Shown here: positions 16,023 to 24,757 of the stretch, one piece after another
How the letters are laid out: the number at the start of each line of letters is the position of its first letter
Numbering within the stretch: the first letter of the stretch is position 1
Source: Hyphomonas beringensis
GTDB lineage: Bacteria; Pseudomonadota; Alphaproteobacteria; Caulobacterales; Hyphomonadaceae
Assembly (NCBI RefSeq): GCF_000682755.1
Contig: NZ_AWFF01000087.1
Coordinates: 1-64,000, forward strand
DNA length: 64,000 bases
Direction of reading: 5' to 3'
Translations under genes and position numbers: made by a program
Notes under the pieces: generated by a model
Database searches by the model: none
What the model was told of the DNA's origin: nothing
Seen by the model: only the letters and a program-made list of their open reading frames with translations

Positions 16023-16712
16023 ATGAGGGGTTTTTGGGGGATCGCATGCGGGGGCCTGTGCTTGGCCGAGCCAGCTTGGGCTGGGCCATGGGCACAGGAG
16101 CAGGGCAATTGGTACCTGCAAGCCACCGTAACGCAGGAAGAGCTTGAAGACATCGATGGAAATCGGGTCGAGCTTTATGGCGAATACGGCTTTGCGGATG
16201 GCTGGCTGGTGACCGCAAAGTCCGAAGCCGTGACCTATGACAGCGATTATGATCTGGACAAGGAGGCCGCCCGTCTGACGGTGCGCCACCAGCTGCTCTC
16301 CCACAAGGGGTGGGCCGTCGGCGCAGAGGGCGGCCTGGTCTATGGCAGCTCGGTGGCAGGCATCTTTGGCTGCGATGCCTGGGGCGCCGAGGCGCGGCTC
16401 AGCGGCGGTCTCTCGGGTGTTCGAGGGGCACGCAGCTTCTACACGTTTGCGGATGCCGCCGTGGTTCATCACGAGGATGGCTGCACACGCTATCGCGCCG
16501 AGATCGGCTATGGCGTGGATTTGTGGAAGAATGTCTTTCTCAGCCAGCAGCTCTGGATCGAACGTGGCAATGATACAGCGGACTCAAACAAGTATGAGAC
16601 CAAGCTCGGCTATCACTTTCCCTGGGTCGATCTGGCCCTTGGCTACCGGCAGGAATTTGCCGGGGAGTATGACGAGCAGGCCATCCTGCTCGCCATGACT
16701 GTCAAACACTGA
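16023..16712 (+). CDS. Exported beta-rich protein of unknown function
   Basis: A 229-residue protein with a signal peptide ending LAEPAWAG. The mature part is made of alternating polar and aromatic strands (GNWYLQATVTQEEL, VELYGEYGFADGWLVTAKSE, KYETKLGYHFPWVDLALGYR) and ends VKH-stop after a strand of alternating hydrophobics. That is the look of a small outer-membrane beta-barrel with about ten strands. Two cysteines (in FGCDAW and EDGCTRY) could form a disulfide. I do not recognise a family. The ATG at 16023 follows AAGGG. Its stop abuts that of the convergent cytochrome gene. Confidence 0.65.
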   Translation: MRGFWGIACGGLCLAEPAWAGPWAQEQGNWYLQATVTQEELEDIDGNRVELYGEYGFADGWLVTAKSEAVTYDSDYDLDKEAARLTVRHQLLSHKGWAVGAEGGLVYGSSVAGIFGCDAWGAEARLSGGLSGVRGARSFYTFADAAVVHHEDGCTRYRAEIGYGVDLWKNVFLSQQLWIERGNDTADSNKYETKLGYHFPWVDLALGYRQEFAGEYDEQAILLAMTVKH

Positions 16713-17321
16713 CTATTCGTCAGCCGGCATCTTGGATGCGTCATATCCGGTTTCGGACATCAGATAGGCGACGACCGCGACCCGGTCTTCCGGCTTGCGC
16801 ACGCCGGCAAAGGTCATGCGGTTACCGGCCAGGAAGGTGTTCGGGTTTTCCAGCCAGTGATCCACCTTGTCCGGGGTCCAGATGAAGTCAGCTTCCTGCA
16901 GGGCCGGGGAATAGGCAAAGCCTTCCAGAGAGCCAGCCTCACGACCGAACAGGCCGTAAAGGTTCGGGCCGACCAGATTGCCGCCGCCTTCCTTCAGGAT
17001 GTGGCAGGACTGGCAGAGCTTGAACGTGCGGCGACCGCGATTGTAGTCAGCCGTGTTGTACGGTGCCGGCAGGTCTGCGAACGGAGAGGCCGCATCCGCA
17101 ATGGCCGCTGACGTATCGGCGGCAGGCGTAGCTGCTGCTGTGTCGGTCTCTGCAGCAGGGGCCGGGGCCGTTTCGGCGGGGGCTGCAGCAGGCGTTTCTG
17201 CAGCCGGGGTTTCGGTGGCCGCCGGCGGCGTCGGGTCAGACGCAGGCGCGTCCTGCTTCCCGCAGGCTGCGAGGGCCAGGAGAGAGGCCGCTGCAATGGC
17301 GGTGGAATGATAAATCTTCAT
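16713..17321 (-). CDS. Class I c-type cytochrome, lipoprotein-like
   Basis: A 202-residue exported haem protein. It starts with a lipoprotein signal (AAASLLALAACG), then about 60 residues made almost only of Ala, Pro, Thr and Glu, which would act as a flexible tether. The cytochrome domain begins near residue 90, with RRTFKLCQSCHILKEGG carrying the CxxCH haem site and NRMTFAGVRKPEDRVAVVAY carrying the distal methionine. It resembles mitochondrial-type cytochrome c552/CycM proteins that hand electrons to terminal oxidases. It probably sits on the periplasmic face of a membrane. It is divergent from mutL. Confidence 0.88.
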   Translation of the reverse strand: MKIYHSTAIAAASLLALAACGKQDAPASDPTPPAATETPAAETPAAAPAETAPAPAAETDTAAATPAADTSAAIADAASPFADLPAPYNTADYNRGRRTFKLCQSCHILKEGGGNLVGPNLYGLFGREAGSLEGFAYSPALQEADFIWTPDKVDHWLENPNTFLAGNRMTFAGVRKPEDRVAVVAYLMSETGYDASKMPADE

Positions 17322-17618
17322 GGGAAAACAATGCTCCAGCTGTTGTCCGGCCGCATAGTGGGCGTGTACGCGGCAATTTGCAAACTGCGCTGCAGCCTGC
17401 CGTGAACCGGCTTATAATGCAATGAATACAACAGGTTTGGTCGCAGAGTGGGGTGTGCGCTTGTGCGCTGCGGCAACAGGCCGCCGCTAGGGAAAGCCCG
17501 TATAGGCAGGCTTTGTGGGCTCGTCTTGAAGGGCGCGGGGACGACGCACGCGTAGGGCTGCGGGCGTGGGTGCGTGGCGGACGGGGACAAAATCCGTCCG
17601 CCGCGTTATCCTGTTCAC
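17322..17618. other. Divergent promoter region, cytochrome c and mutL
   Basis: These 297 bases separate two outward-reading genes and must hold both promoters. A TATAAT-like sequence (TATAATG, near 17412) could be a -10 element for mutL or for an upstream start. I see no conserved operator or gene. Confidence 0.35.
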
Positions 17619-19553
17619 ATGCCTGATTCTGTTCGTTCCAGACCCGAAATTCGTAGACTATCCCCTGATGTTGTGAATCGTATCGCAGCCGGTGAGGTGG
17701 TTGAGCGTCCGGCTGCCGCAGTGAAAGAGCTGGTCGAGAATGCGCTGGATGCGGGCGCGCGGCGCATCTCCGTTTCCATTGAGGCGGGCGGCCTGAAGCG
17801 GATGGTCATCGAGGATGATGGCTGCGGCATGTCTGCCGAGGATCTGGTTGTGGCGCTGGAGCGGCATGCCACCTCAAAGCTGGTGCCGGATGATGCGGGC
17901 CGGGTGGACCTGTTGAACATCCACACAATGGGTTTTCGCGGAGAGGCATTGCCCTCTATCGCCTCGGTCAGCCGGATGAGCATCTCGTCCCGCGCGGCGG
18001 GCGAGGATGCCGCCGAAGTGTTCATCGAGGCCGGCCGGATCGAAGGGCCGAAGCCGTCTGCCTTTACCGGACGCGGCGAGACGGGCACGCGCGTTGAAGT
18101 GCGCGACCTGTTCCATGCGACGCCTGCGCGCCTCAAATTCATGAAGGGTGAACGCGCCGAGAGCATGGCCGTGACGGACACGATCAAGCGCCTGGCCATG
18201 GCGAACCCGGAAGTGGCCTTCAGCCTGGAGAATAATGGTCGCAACAGCCTGCGCTATGGCGTCGAGGCCGAGGGCGCAGAGGGCCATCTGGCGCGTCTGG
18301 GGGCCATCATGGGGCGGGAATTCAAGGATAATGCGCTGGAGGTAGACGCAGAGCGCGAAGGCGTGCGTCTCAGCGGCTTTGCAGGCCTGCCGACACTGAA
18401 CCGTGGCAATGCGCAGATGCAGTTCCTGTTCGTCAATGGTCGCCCCGTGAAAGACCGTATGCTGAACGGCGTGATCCGGGCGGCGTATCAGGATTTCCTG
18501 GCGCGGGACCGGCATCCACTGGCCGCGCTGTTTGTGGACCTGGACCCCGAATATGTGGACGTCAACGTGCACCCGGCGAAGACCGAAGTGCGCTTCCGCG
18601 ATGCCGGGAATGTACGGGGCCTGATGATTGGTGCGCTGCGCCATGCACTGGCAGCGGCCGGGCACCGGGCGTCCACTACGGTAGCGGACTATGCGCTGGG
18701 CAAGGTGAAGATCGAGGAGGCGACTGCGCCCAATCTCTGGTCTGTGCCGCCTGCGCCAGAGCGGCAGGCTTCGCCCTCTTCCTATTATCGCCAGCCCGTC
18801 GGGCCGGATTTGGATGCACCGCTGGAGCCGTCAGGGCTGCATGGGGCAGGGTTTCAGGAAAGCCCTGCGCCCTCTTATGCGCAATCCTACGCCCCTGACT
18901 GGCGCAATGATGGCGCGCCCTCTGCGCGGGTGGAGACGGACGCGATGGCGCCACAGGAGACGCCAAGAGACTTCCCGCTGGGCGTCGCCCGGGCGCAGCT
19001 GCACGAAACCTATGTGGTGGCGCAGACGGCGGATGGCATTGTCATCGTCGACCAGCACGCCGCACATGAGCGCCTCGTCTATGAGGACATGAAGCGCCAG
19101 ATGGCGGCAGGCGGCGTGAAGCGCCAGGCCATGCTGATCCCCGATGTGGTGGAATTGTCAGAGGATGAAGCCGAGCGGGTGCTGGAGCGCGCAGAAGAAC
19201 TGGCCGAGTTGGGGCTGGAGATCGAGCCGTTTGGCGTCGGCGCCGTCTGTGTACGGGCAACCCCGGCCCTGTTCGGGGAGATGGACGCTGCAGGGCTGAT
19301 CCGCGATCTGGCCGATGATTTCGCCGAATATGATGCGGGCCTTGCCCTGAAAGAGCGCTTCGAGGAAGTGATGGGCAATATGGCCTGCCGGGGATCTGTT
19401 CGGGCGGGTCGCCGCCTCAATGGCGAGGAGATGAACCATCTTTTGCGCCAGATGGAAGCGACGCCGCATTCCGGCCAGTGCAATCATGGTCGCCCAACCT
19501 ATGTGGAGCTGAAACTGGCCGATATCGAGAAGCTGTTCGGGCGCCGGGGCTAG
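17619..19553 (+). CDS. mutL: DNA mismatch repair protein MutL
   Basis: A 644-residue mismatch repair factor linking mismatch recognition by MutS to strand incision. The N-terminal GHKL ATPase is intact: [24 protein letters not shown], and [17 protein letters not shown] variable Pro/Ser/Ala-rich linker (about residues 370-460) joins the C-terminal dimer domain, which contains [12 protein letters not shown], the DQHAxxExxxxE metal motif of endonuclease-active MutL, plus ACRGSVRAG and [11 protein letters not shown]. So this MutL should nick DNA itself, as expected where MutH is absent. The ATG at 17619 begins [14 protein letters not shown]; upstream in-frame codons add nothing conserved. Confidence 0.96.
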   Translation: MPDSVRSRPEIRRLSPDVVNRIAAGEVVERPAAAVKELVENALDAGARRISVSIEAGGLKRMVIEDDGCGMSAEDLVVALERHATSKLVPDDAGRVDLLNIHTMGFRGEALPSIASVSRMSISSRAAGEDAAEVFIEAGRIEGPKPSAFTGRGETGTRVEVRDLFHATPARLKFMKGERAESMAVTDTIKRLAMANPEVAFSLENNGRNSLRYGVEAEGAEGHLARLGAIMGREFKDNALEVDAEREGVRLSGFAGLPTLNRGNAQMQFLFVNGRPVKDRMLNGVIRAAYQDFLARDRHPLAALFVDLDPEYVDVNVHPAKTEVRFRDAGNVRGLMIGALRHALAAAGHRASTTVADYALGKVKIEEATAPNLWSVPPAPERQASPSSYYRQPVGPDLDAPLEPSGLHGAGFQESPAPSYAQSYAPDWRNDGAPSARVETDAMAPQETPRDFPLGVARAQLHETYVVAQTADGIVIVDQHAAHERLVYEDMKRQMAAGGVKRQAMLIPDVVELSEDEAERVLERAEELAELGLEIEPFGVGAVCVRATPALFGEMDAAGLIRDLADDFAEYDAGLALKERFEEVMGNMACRGSVRAGRRLNGEEMNHLLRQMEATPHSGQCNHGRPTYVELKLADIEKLFGRRG

Positions 19554-19648
19554 CGGCGCACGGGGCATTTATGTTTCGGCCAGCAGTTTTGCCCGGCATG
19601 GCGGTGGCCATCCGGTAAGGGGAGCTGAATTCGGCAGAAAGTTCCGTA

Positions 19649-20023
19649 TCAGGACGTGTTGGGGGCCGGCTCGCGGTAAGCCGTGCGCAGTTCTGCGATT
19701 GTCGCGTGCAGTGCGTCTGTCAGCGCGTTCAGGATGAACGGCTGGGTATCTTTGGCAAACTCAATTGGCAGATCGCTGCCCAGCGCCGGGCGTTCCCAAG
19801 CGGGCACAGCGGGCGCTTCATATTTGTAGAGATTCTTTGGTTTTGGCTTCGGGCGGTCGGACGCATATTTCAAATGGACGGAGCCGTAGCGTGTGATGCG
19901 CAACAGGAAGTGCTGGCCGGTCTCTTTCTGATATTTCGCGATGGCCCAAAGCTGCAGCCACAACCACGGCCAGAAGACCGGGTGGACATAGGCAAAAGCC
20001 GGGGCGAAGCGCGGATCCGTCAT
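19649..20023 (-). CDS. Conserved hypothetical protein
   Basis: About 124 residues if translation starts at the ATG at 20023 (MTDPRFAPAFAYVHPVFWPW). The N-terminal 45 residues are rich in aromatic residues and may be a membrane-associated helix; QETGQHFLLR-like polar sequence, a lysine/proline patch (RPKPKPKNLYKY) and a C-terminal helix follow. I do not recognise a family. A longer frame to 20179 would run through a palindromic repeat and gives a composition unlike protein, so the shorter start is preferred; GGGA lies nearby as a ribosome site. Confidence 0.55.
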   Translation of the reverse strand: MTDPRFAPAFAYVHPVFWPWLWLQLWAIAKYQKETGQHFLLRITRYGSVHLKYASDRPKPKPKNLYKYEAPAVPAWERPALGSDLPIEFAKDTQPFILNALTDALHATIAELRTAYREPAPNTS

Positions 20024-20128
20024 GTTCCCAATATACACCGGGAACGGAGGGTGTCGGACAAGTTTATTTTTACCCCAGTGTTTGCTGCAGGTTGGGGGTG
20101 ATTTTTTGTCGGATAAGTTCTGTGATGT

Positions 20129-20177
20129 GTCATCCCGGCCAAGCGCTGCGAAGAGCCGGGACGCTACGAAGGATGAC
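20129..20177. repeat. Nested intergenic palindrome
   Basis: Outer arms TCATCC and GGATGA enclose inner arms CCCGGC and GCCGGG, with different spacing on each side. The same end motif appears at 1688-1713. This is the structure of a REP-like dispersed element; it lies between two minus-strand genes. Confidence 0.5.
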
Positions 20178-20193
20178 AAGGATGGCGCAGGCC

Positions 20194-20478
20194 CTATTCC
20201 ATGATGGAATAGATTTCCGGGGTGCAGGTGCCTTCGGTGATGAGGTCTCGCTTCACCGTGAACGTATCCCCTACGGAAGGTGTCGTTTCGAAGTCGCTGA
20301 GGGACATATAGAATTCGCCATCCGGTCCATCGAAAATGATGTCCGTGTCATCCACTTTGCGAATGGTGGCCTCAAAAACCGTGCTGTCATAGCTGCAGGG
20401 GCCGCCGACCACCGGGCCGCGGGGATCGCAGGCCGCAAGGGGAATGAGCAGGCCGAGAGCCAGAAGTGTCGTGCGCAT
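20194..20478 (-). CDS. Small lipoprotein of unknown function
   Basis: A 94-residue exported lipoprotein. The signal peptide MRTTLLALGLLIPLAAC ends in a lipobox with the acylated cysteine at position 17. The mature ~75 residues are beta-rich (STVFEATIRKVDDTDIIF, GDTFTVKRDLITEGTC), with further cysteines in GGPCSYD and EGTCTPE that may pair. The ATG at 20478 has a GGGAGGA ribosome site; a frame start ten codons earlier lacks one. It is divergent from the 2-hydroxyacid oxidase gene. No family recognised. Confidence 0.7.
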   Translation of the reverse strand: MRTTLLALGLLIPLAACDPRGPVVGGPCSYDSTVFEATIRKVDDTDIIFDGPDGEFYMSLSDFETTPSVGDTFTVKRDLITEGTCTPEIYSIME

Positions 20479-20588
20479 GAAATGTCCTCCCACAAGGTTC
20501 AGGCGCAAAGGCTAGTCTCATTCGGGCTTTTCGCAAAGCAGCAAGACTTCTGATTGCCTGATGGGGAAATTGTGCCTAGGCTTGATCC

Positions 20589-21737
20589 ATGAGCCGGGTT
20601 GGGAATGCCATTAACATCAGCGATTTGCGTGCAGCGGCGAAGCGCCGCCTGCCGCGCATGGTGTTCGACTATATCGATGGCGGCGCGGAGGACGAGTACA
20701 CGCTGCGCAGCTCTGTGGAGCGGTTTGCCGATTATGGCTGGCAGTGGGACTCTCTGGTCGATTCCTCTCAGATCGATACGAGCTGCACCGTGTTTGGCCA
20801 GAGAATTTCCCAGCCTTTCTTTATCTCTCCGACGGCGGCCTCGCGCCTGTTCCATCCGAGAAAAGGCGAACTGGCCGTCGCGGCGGCGGCGCAGAAGGCG
20901 GGCATTGCCTATAGCGTTTCGACGCTGGGCAGCCAGACGCTTGAAGACATTGCCGCCACGGCGCCGGACGTGCCGAAATTCATTCAGCTCTATGTCTGGA
21001 AGGATCGCGGGATCGTGCGGGATTTCATGGCCCGCGCCAAGGAAGCGGGCTATACGGGCTGTATCCTGACGGTTGATGCGACGGTTGCCGGGCAGCGCGA
21101 ACGCGACCCGCGCAATGGCTTTTCCGTGCCACCGAAGATCAACCGGAAAACCGCGACACAGGCGCTGGCAAAGCCTGGCTATCTGTTCGACATGTTGACC
21201 TCGTCAAGCATTGGCCCGGCCAATTTCGAACAGGTCGATACGGGCGGGCGCGACGTGATGGGCGTCATCAACGAATTGTTCGATCCAACGATGAGCTGGA
21301 AAGACCTCGACTGGTTCATCAATGAATGGGGCGGACCGTTTGCCGTGAAGGGCCTTAGTACGGCTGAAGATGCAAGGCGTACGGTGGACAGCGGCGCCAG
21401 CACGGTATGGGTGTCAAACCATGGGGGGCGGCAGATTGATACTTCCGTGCCCGTCATAGATCTGTTGCCGGAGATCCGTCAGGCGGTTGGCGCAGGCGTG
21501 GAGATCATTGCCGATGGCGGCGTGCGCCGGGGCGCGCATGTGCTGAAGCTGATCGCGCGCGGGGCCAATAGTGTGGCGCTGGGCCGGGCCTATCTGTTCG
21601 GGCTTGCGGCAGGCGGCGAGGCGGGCGTGACCCGCGCGCTGGACATATTGGCGGCGGATGTCAGGCGCGGTCTCGCCTTGCTGGGCGTCAATCGCGTGTC
21701 AGACCTGGACGGGCGGCTGCTGCGTCAGTTGCGCTAG
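20589..21737 (+). CDS. FMN-dependent alpha-hydroxy-acid dehydrogenase (L-lactate type)
   Basis: A 382-residue TIM-barrel flavoprotein that oxidises an L-2-hydroxyacid, most likely L-lactate, to the 2-oxoacid. Typical features are FDYIDGGAEDEYTLR at the N-terminus, ILTVDATVAGQRERDPRNGF, the catalytic histidine and arginine in VSNHGGRQID, and the FMN phosphate site IIADGGVRRGAHVLK. The length fits LldD. No permease or LldR regulator is adjacent, so lldD itself is not certain. Its stop shares CTAG with the convergent D-2-hydroxyacid dehydrogenase gene. Confidence 0.85.
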   Translation: MSRVGNAINISDLRAAAKRRLPRMVFDYIDGGAEDEYTLRSSVERFADYGWQWDSLVDSSQIDTSCTVFGQRISQPFFISPTAASRLFHPRKGELAVAAAAQKAGIAYSVSTLGSQTLEDIAATAPDVPKFIQLYVWKDRGIVRDFMARAKEAGYTGCILTVDATVAGQRERDPRNGFSVPPKINRKTATQALAKPGYLFDMLTSSSIGPANFEQVDTGGRDVMGVINELFDPTMSWKDLDWFINEWGGPFAVKGLSTAEDARRTVDSGASTVWVSNHGGRQIDTSVPVIDLLPEIRQAVGAGVEIIADGGVRRGAHVLKLIARGANSVALGRAYLFGLAAGGEAGVTRALDILAADVRRGLALLGVNRVSDLDGRLLRQLR

Positions 21738-23143
21738 GTGCTGATCACGCGCTGCGGGTTCATGATATTGTTCGGATCGATCGCGCGCTTGATGGCGCGC
21801 ATGGTTTCGGTCGCGGCCTTGGGGCGGATGCGTTCCAGCTCGTCCCGCTTCAGGCGGCCGACGCCATGCTCTGCGCTGATCGAGCCGTCAAAGGCCATGA
21901 CCTGATCATAGATGATGCGGAAGACCGCTGATTGCTGACCGGCCAGGACATGCTCGCTCGCATCGGCTGGTTCGCAGACGGAGTAATGCAGATTGCCATC
22001 GCCGACATGGCCGAAGATGACGAATTCCGATTTGGGGATCAGCTCCAGTATGGCGGCGTTGCAGCTGTCGATGAAATCCGGAATGCGGCTGACCGGCACG
22101 GAGATGTCCTGGTTCAGGGCGGTGCCATAGGCGCGCTTTGACAGCGGGATGGTCTCGCGTATGTGCCAGAAGCTTTCAGCCTGGGCGACGCTTTCGGCAA
22201 TGACGGCATCCTTGACCAGCTCTGCCTCATAGGCTGCCCCCAGCGCCTCTTCGATGACCTCGCGGGCATGTGCGGCGCGCGACATGGACACTTCCATCAG
22301 GACGCGCCAGGGCAGGTCTGATGGCAGGGGATCGCGCGTGTCCGGAACATCTGCCTGCACCATGGCGATGGCATTGGCGGGGATGATCTCGAAACTGGTG
22401 ACGGTGTCGCCTGCATGATCGCGCACGAGGGCGAGCAGGGCGACGACATCTTCTGCGCTCTTGCAGGTGACCCAGGCACTGACGCGCTGGACCTTCGGGA
22501 ACAGTTTCAGTGTCGCGGCAGTGATGATTCCGAGCGTGCCTTCGGCGCCAGCGAAGAGGTGTTTCAGATCGTACCCTGTATTGTTTTTACGCAGGCCGGA
22601 GAGGCCGTTCCAGATCTCTCCGCTCGGCAGCACGACTTCAAGGCCGAGGATCAGATCACGCATCATGCCATAGCGCAGCACGGCAACGCCGCCGGCATTG
22701 GTGGAGATCAGCCCCCCAATCGTCGCTGTGCCTTCCGAACCGAGCGAAAGCGGGAAGAGGCGCTTCGCCTCATCGGCGGCCTGCTGGGCCGTGACGAGGG
22801 GCGCGCCGGCCTCTATCACAAGGGAATTGTTGACGGCATCGACCGAGCGGATGGCCGTCATGCGCTGCATGGAAATGCAGATCTCGCCATGCGGGGTGCC
22901 TGCATCGACAAGGCCGGTATTGCCGCCCTGGGGCGTGATCGCGACGCTGTGCTGGTTGCACAGTTTGACGAGGGCGGCGGTCTGCTCTGTCGTTTCCGGC
23001 TTGGCGAGGAATGGCGTTTCGCCCTTATAGGTGCCGCGCCAGGGAGAGGCGACCTTTTCCAAATCTTCCGGGTTTTCGCTCCACCCTTTCGGGCCGAGAA
23101 TGTCTTTTGCGGCGGAGAGAAAGTCTGGGCTGAGCTGTTTCAT
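21734..23143 (-). CDS. FAD-linked D-2-hydroxyacid dehydrogenase
   Basis: A 469-residue flavoprotein of the VAO/GlcD family. The FAD-binding region shows ITPQGGNTGLVDAG and LGSEGTATIGGLISTNAGG; the C-terminal domain shows IFGHVGDGNLHYSV, a metal-binding histidine motif, and SAEHGVGRLKRDEL. The sequence is closest in style to D-2-hydroxyglutarate or D-lactate dehydrogenases, not the multi-subunit glycolate oxidase. Its start overlaps the PaiB stop by ATGA, so the two are translationally coupled. The convergent L-2-hydroxyacid enzyme gives the cell both stereochemical routes side by side. Confidence 0.85.
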   Translation of the reverse strand: MKQLSPDFLSAAKDILGPKGWSENPEDLEKVASPWRGTYKGETPFLAKPETTEQTAALVKLCNQHSVAITPQGGNTGLVDAGTPHGEICISMQRMTAIRSVDAVNNSLVIEAGAPLVTAQQAADEAKRLFPLSLGSEGTATIGGLISTNAGGVAVLRYGMMRDLILGLEVVLPSGEIWNGLSGLRKNNTGYDLKHLFAGAEGTLGIITAATLKLFPKVQRVSAWVTCKSAEDVVALLALVRDHAGDTVTSFEIIPANAIAMVQADVPDTRDPLPSDLPWRVLMEVSMSRAAHAREVIEEALGAAYEAELVKDAVIAESVAQAESFWHIRETIPLSKRAYGTALNQDISVPVSRIPDFIDSCNAAILELIPKSEFVIFGHVGDGNLHYSVCEPADASEHVLAGQQSAVFRIIYDQVMAFDGSISAEHGVGRLKRDELERIRPKAATETMRAIKRAIDPNNIMNPQRVIST

Positions 23144-23763
23144 GGTTTCAATTTATGCATTTCGTCAGCGATTGCGAGGCTGAGCGGATCAGGCGCGTCA
23201 TTTAGCGCAGAGATCACTCCCTGACGCGCGGCTTCGGGTTTGTTCTGGTTCAGCTTGCGGATGCCTTCAAAGCGTGTGGCTGTCAGCTGGAAGCCGGTAA
23301 TGGCGGTCAGCATGCGGGTGAACTTTGCGGGGTCCATCTTGTCGCGTGTCCAGGCGGGCTTTGGCGCAAGGGTGGCCTCGTATACAGCAGAGAGGTCGTC
23401 CAGCAATTGGGTGGTGCCATCGGCAGTGAGCGGCGTGGCCGGGCCTTCGGCCTCAACCGAGATATAGTTCCAGGTGCCGACCTGATCTTCCTGCCCGTAC
23501 CAGTCTGGTGAGACATAGGCATGTGGGCCGGTAAAGACGACGAGCGCTTGCCCCGACTGTTTCAGGGCCTCGGTCGCCGGGTTCGCATTGGCGAGGTGGA
23601 AGCGGAGCTGGATATCCTCACCGGCCTGATCCAGCAGGACCGGAGCATGCGCCGCAAACGGGCGATTGTTCAGGCAGCTGATGATGAGGGCAAAGGCGTT
23701 CTGCCGGGCCGTTTCCAGCAGCAAGGCCCGGTCATGTTCGTGGAAGACGCGGGAGGGGTGCAT
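23140..23763 (-). CDS. PaiB-family FMN-binding protein
   Basis: A 207-residue protein of the PaiB/FMN-binding split-barrel family. HPSRVFHEHDRALLLETARQ, FHLANANPATEAL, and YVSPDWYGQEDQVGTWNYIS are typical, the last carrying the flavin-contact tryptophans. In Bacillus, PaiB was named as a negative regulator of sporulation and protease genes, but most members act as flavin- or haem-binding proteins of unclear role. It lies 6 bp downstream of the Sua5 gene and overlaps the D-2-hydroxyacid dehydrogenase gene by ATGA, making a three-gene unit. Confidence 0.85.
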   Translation of the reverse strand: MHPSRVFHEHDRALLLETARQNAFALIISCLNNRPFAAHAPVLLDQAGEDIQLRFHLANANPATEALKQSGQALVVFTGPHAYVSPDWYGQEDQVGTWNYISVEAEGPATPLTADGTTQLLDDLSAVYEATLAPKPAWTRDKMDPAKFTRMLTAITGFQLTATRFEGIRKLNQNKPEAARQGVISALNDAPDPLSLAIADEMHKLKP

Positions 23764-23769
23764 GGCCTG

Positions 23770-24708
23770 TCAGTCCCGATAGGCGGCGCGGGCGAGGCGG
23801 TCATTGATGGCTTCGCCGAGGCCTTCATTCGGGATGCGCGCAACGGCGATCCGGTCAAACCGCGCATCCAGGGCGCGCAGCATGGCGAACAGTTTCGTCG
23901 CCGCTTCGGCAAGATCTCCCGTGGGGGAGAGGTTGAGGCCAGTATGGCTGTCCGGGCCGAAGCCGAGCCAGGCTTCGCCTTCTTCCGGGGCGTCTGCATT
24001 GAGGCGCAGGGTAGCGTCTGGCGCGTAATGGCTTTTCAGCTGGCCGGGCGCGACGATGGAGTCATCTGTGTGCAGGGCGAGGTGTCCGCCAATGGCTGCG
24101 TTCAGGGCAGATGTTTCGATGCCCCCTGTGCGCAGCAGGGTGGGCGTCTCCCCCGCGAAGGAGACGATGGTGGACTCGATGCCCGTGGCGCAGGGGCCGC
24201 CATCGATGATCAGATCGATCCGGTCTCCCAGATCTTCCATCACATGCTGGGCGCGGGTGGGGCTGACATGGCCCGAGCGATTGGCCGAGGGCGCAACGAC
24301 CGGCTGCCCGAAGGCGGCGATCAGGCCCTGCGCTGCGGGATGGCGTGGATAACGGATGCCGATCGTGTCGAGGCCGGCGCGGGCGAGATCACACACCGTT
24401 CCGGTGGCTGCGCGGGGCAGAACCAGCGTCAGCGGGCCCGGCCAGAATTGGCGCGCGACGGTTTCGGCCTCCTCGGACAGCATGGCTTCCTGCTTTGCCA
24501 TGTCCATGGCAGCAACATGGGCGATCAGCGGATTGAAATGCGGGCGGCCTTTGGCCTCGTACAGCCGGGCGACGGCCTGCGGATTGGAGGCATCACAGGC
24601 AAGGCCATAGACGGTCTCGGTCGGCATGGCGACGAGGCCGCCCTCGCGGAGGATTTCCGCAGCCAGGGCCAGCGTCTGGGGCAGTACGGGGACAATCTGC
24701 GCAGTCAT
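23770..24708 (-). CDS. Threonylcarbamoyl-AMP synthase (Sua5 type)
   Basis: A 312-residue enzyme that makes threonylcarbamoyl-AMP from threonine, bicarbonate and ATP, the first step of the t6A37 tRNA modification. The YrdC domain shows LREGGLVAMPTETVYGLACD, GRPHFNPLIAHV, and SANRSGHVSPT. A C-terminal Sua5 domain follows after residue 200, with LKSHYAPDATLRL. The two-domain length distinguishes it from the shorter TsaC. The start at ATG 24708 is chosen over 24729 because it begins the conserved part; neither has a good ribosome site. Confidence 0.92.
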   Translation of the reverse strand: MTAQIVPVLPQTLALAAEILREGGLVAMPTETVYGLACDASNPQAVARLYEAKGRPHFNPLIAHVAAMDMAKQEAMLSEEAETVARQFWPGPLTLVLPRAATGTVCDLARAGLDTIGIRYPRHPAAQGLIAAFGQPVVAPSANRSGHVSPTRAQHVMEDLGDRIDLIIDGGPCATGIESTIVSFAGETPTLLRTGGIETSALNAAIGGHLALHTDDSIVAPGQLKSHYAPDATLRLNADAPEEGEAWLGFGPDSHTGLNLSPTGDLAEAATKLFAMLRALDARFDRIAVARIPNEGLGEAINDRLARAAYRD

Positions 24709-24757
24709 GAAAGCGGGCTTACCACCCATGGGCAGGCCCCGGAAGGCGCGTCCGTCA

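Noticed and set aside
20024-20179. N-terminal extension of the hypothetical protein at 19649-20023
   Set aside because: The extension reads through an intergenic palindrome and has no conserved-looking sequence.
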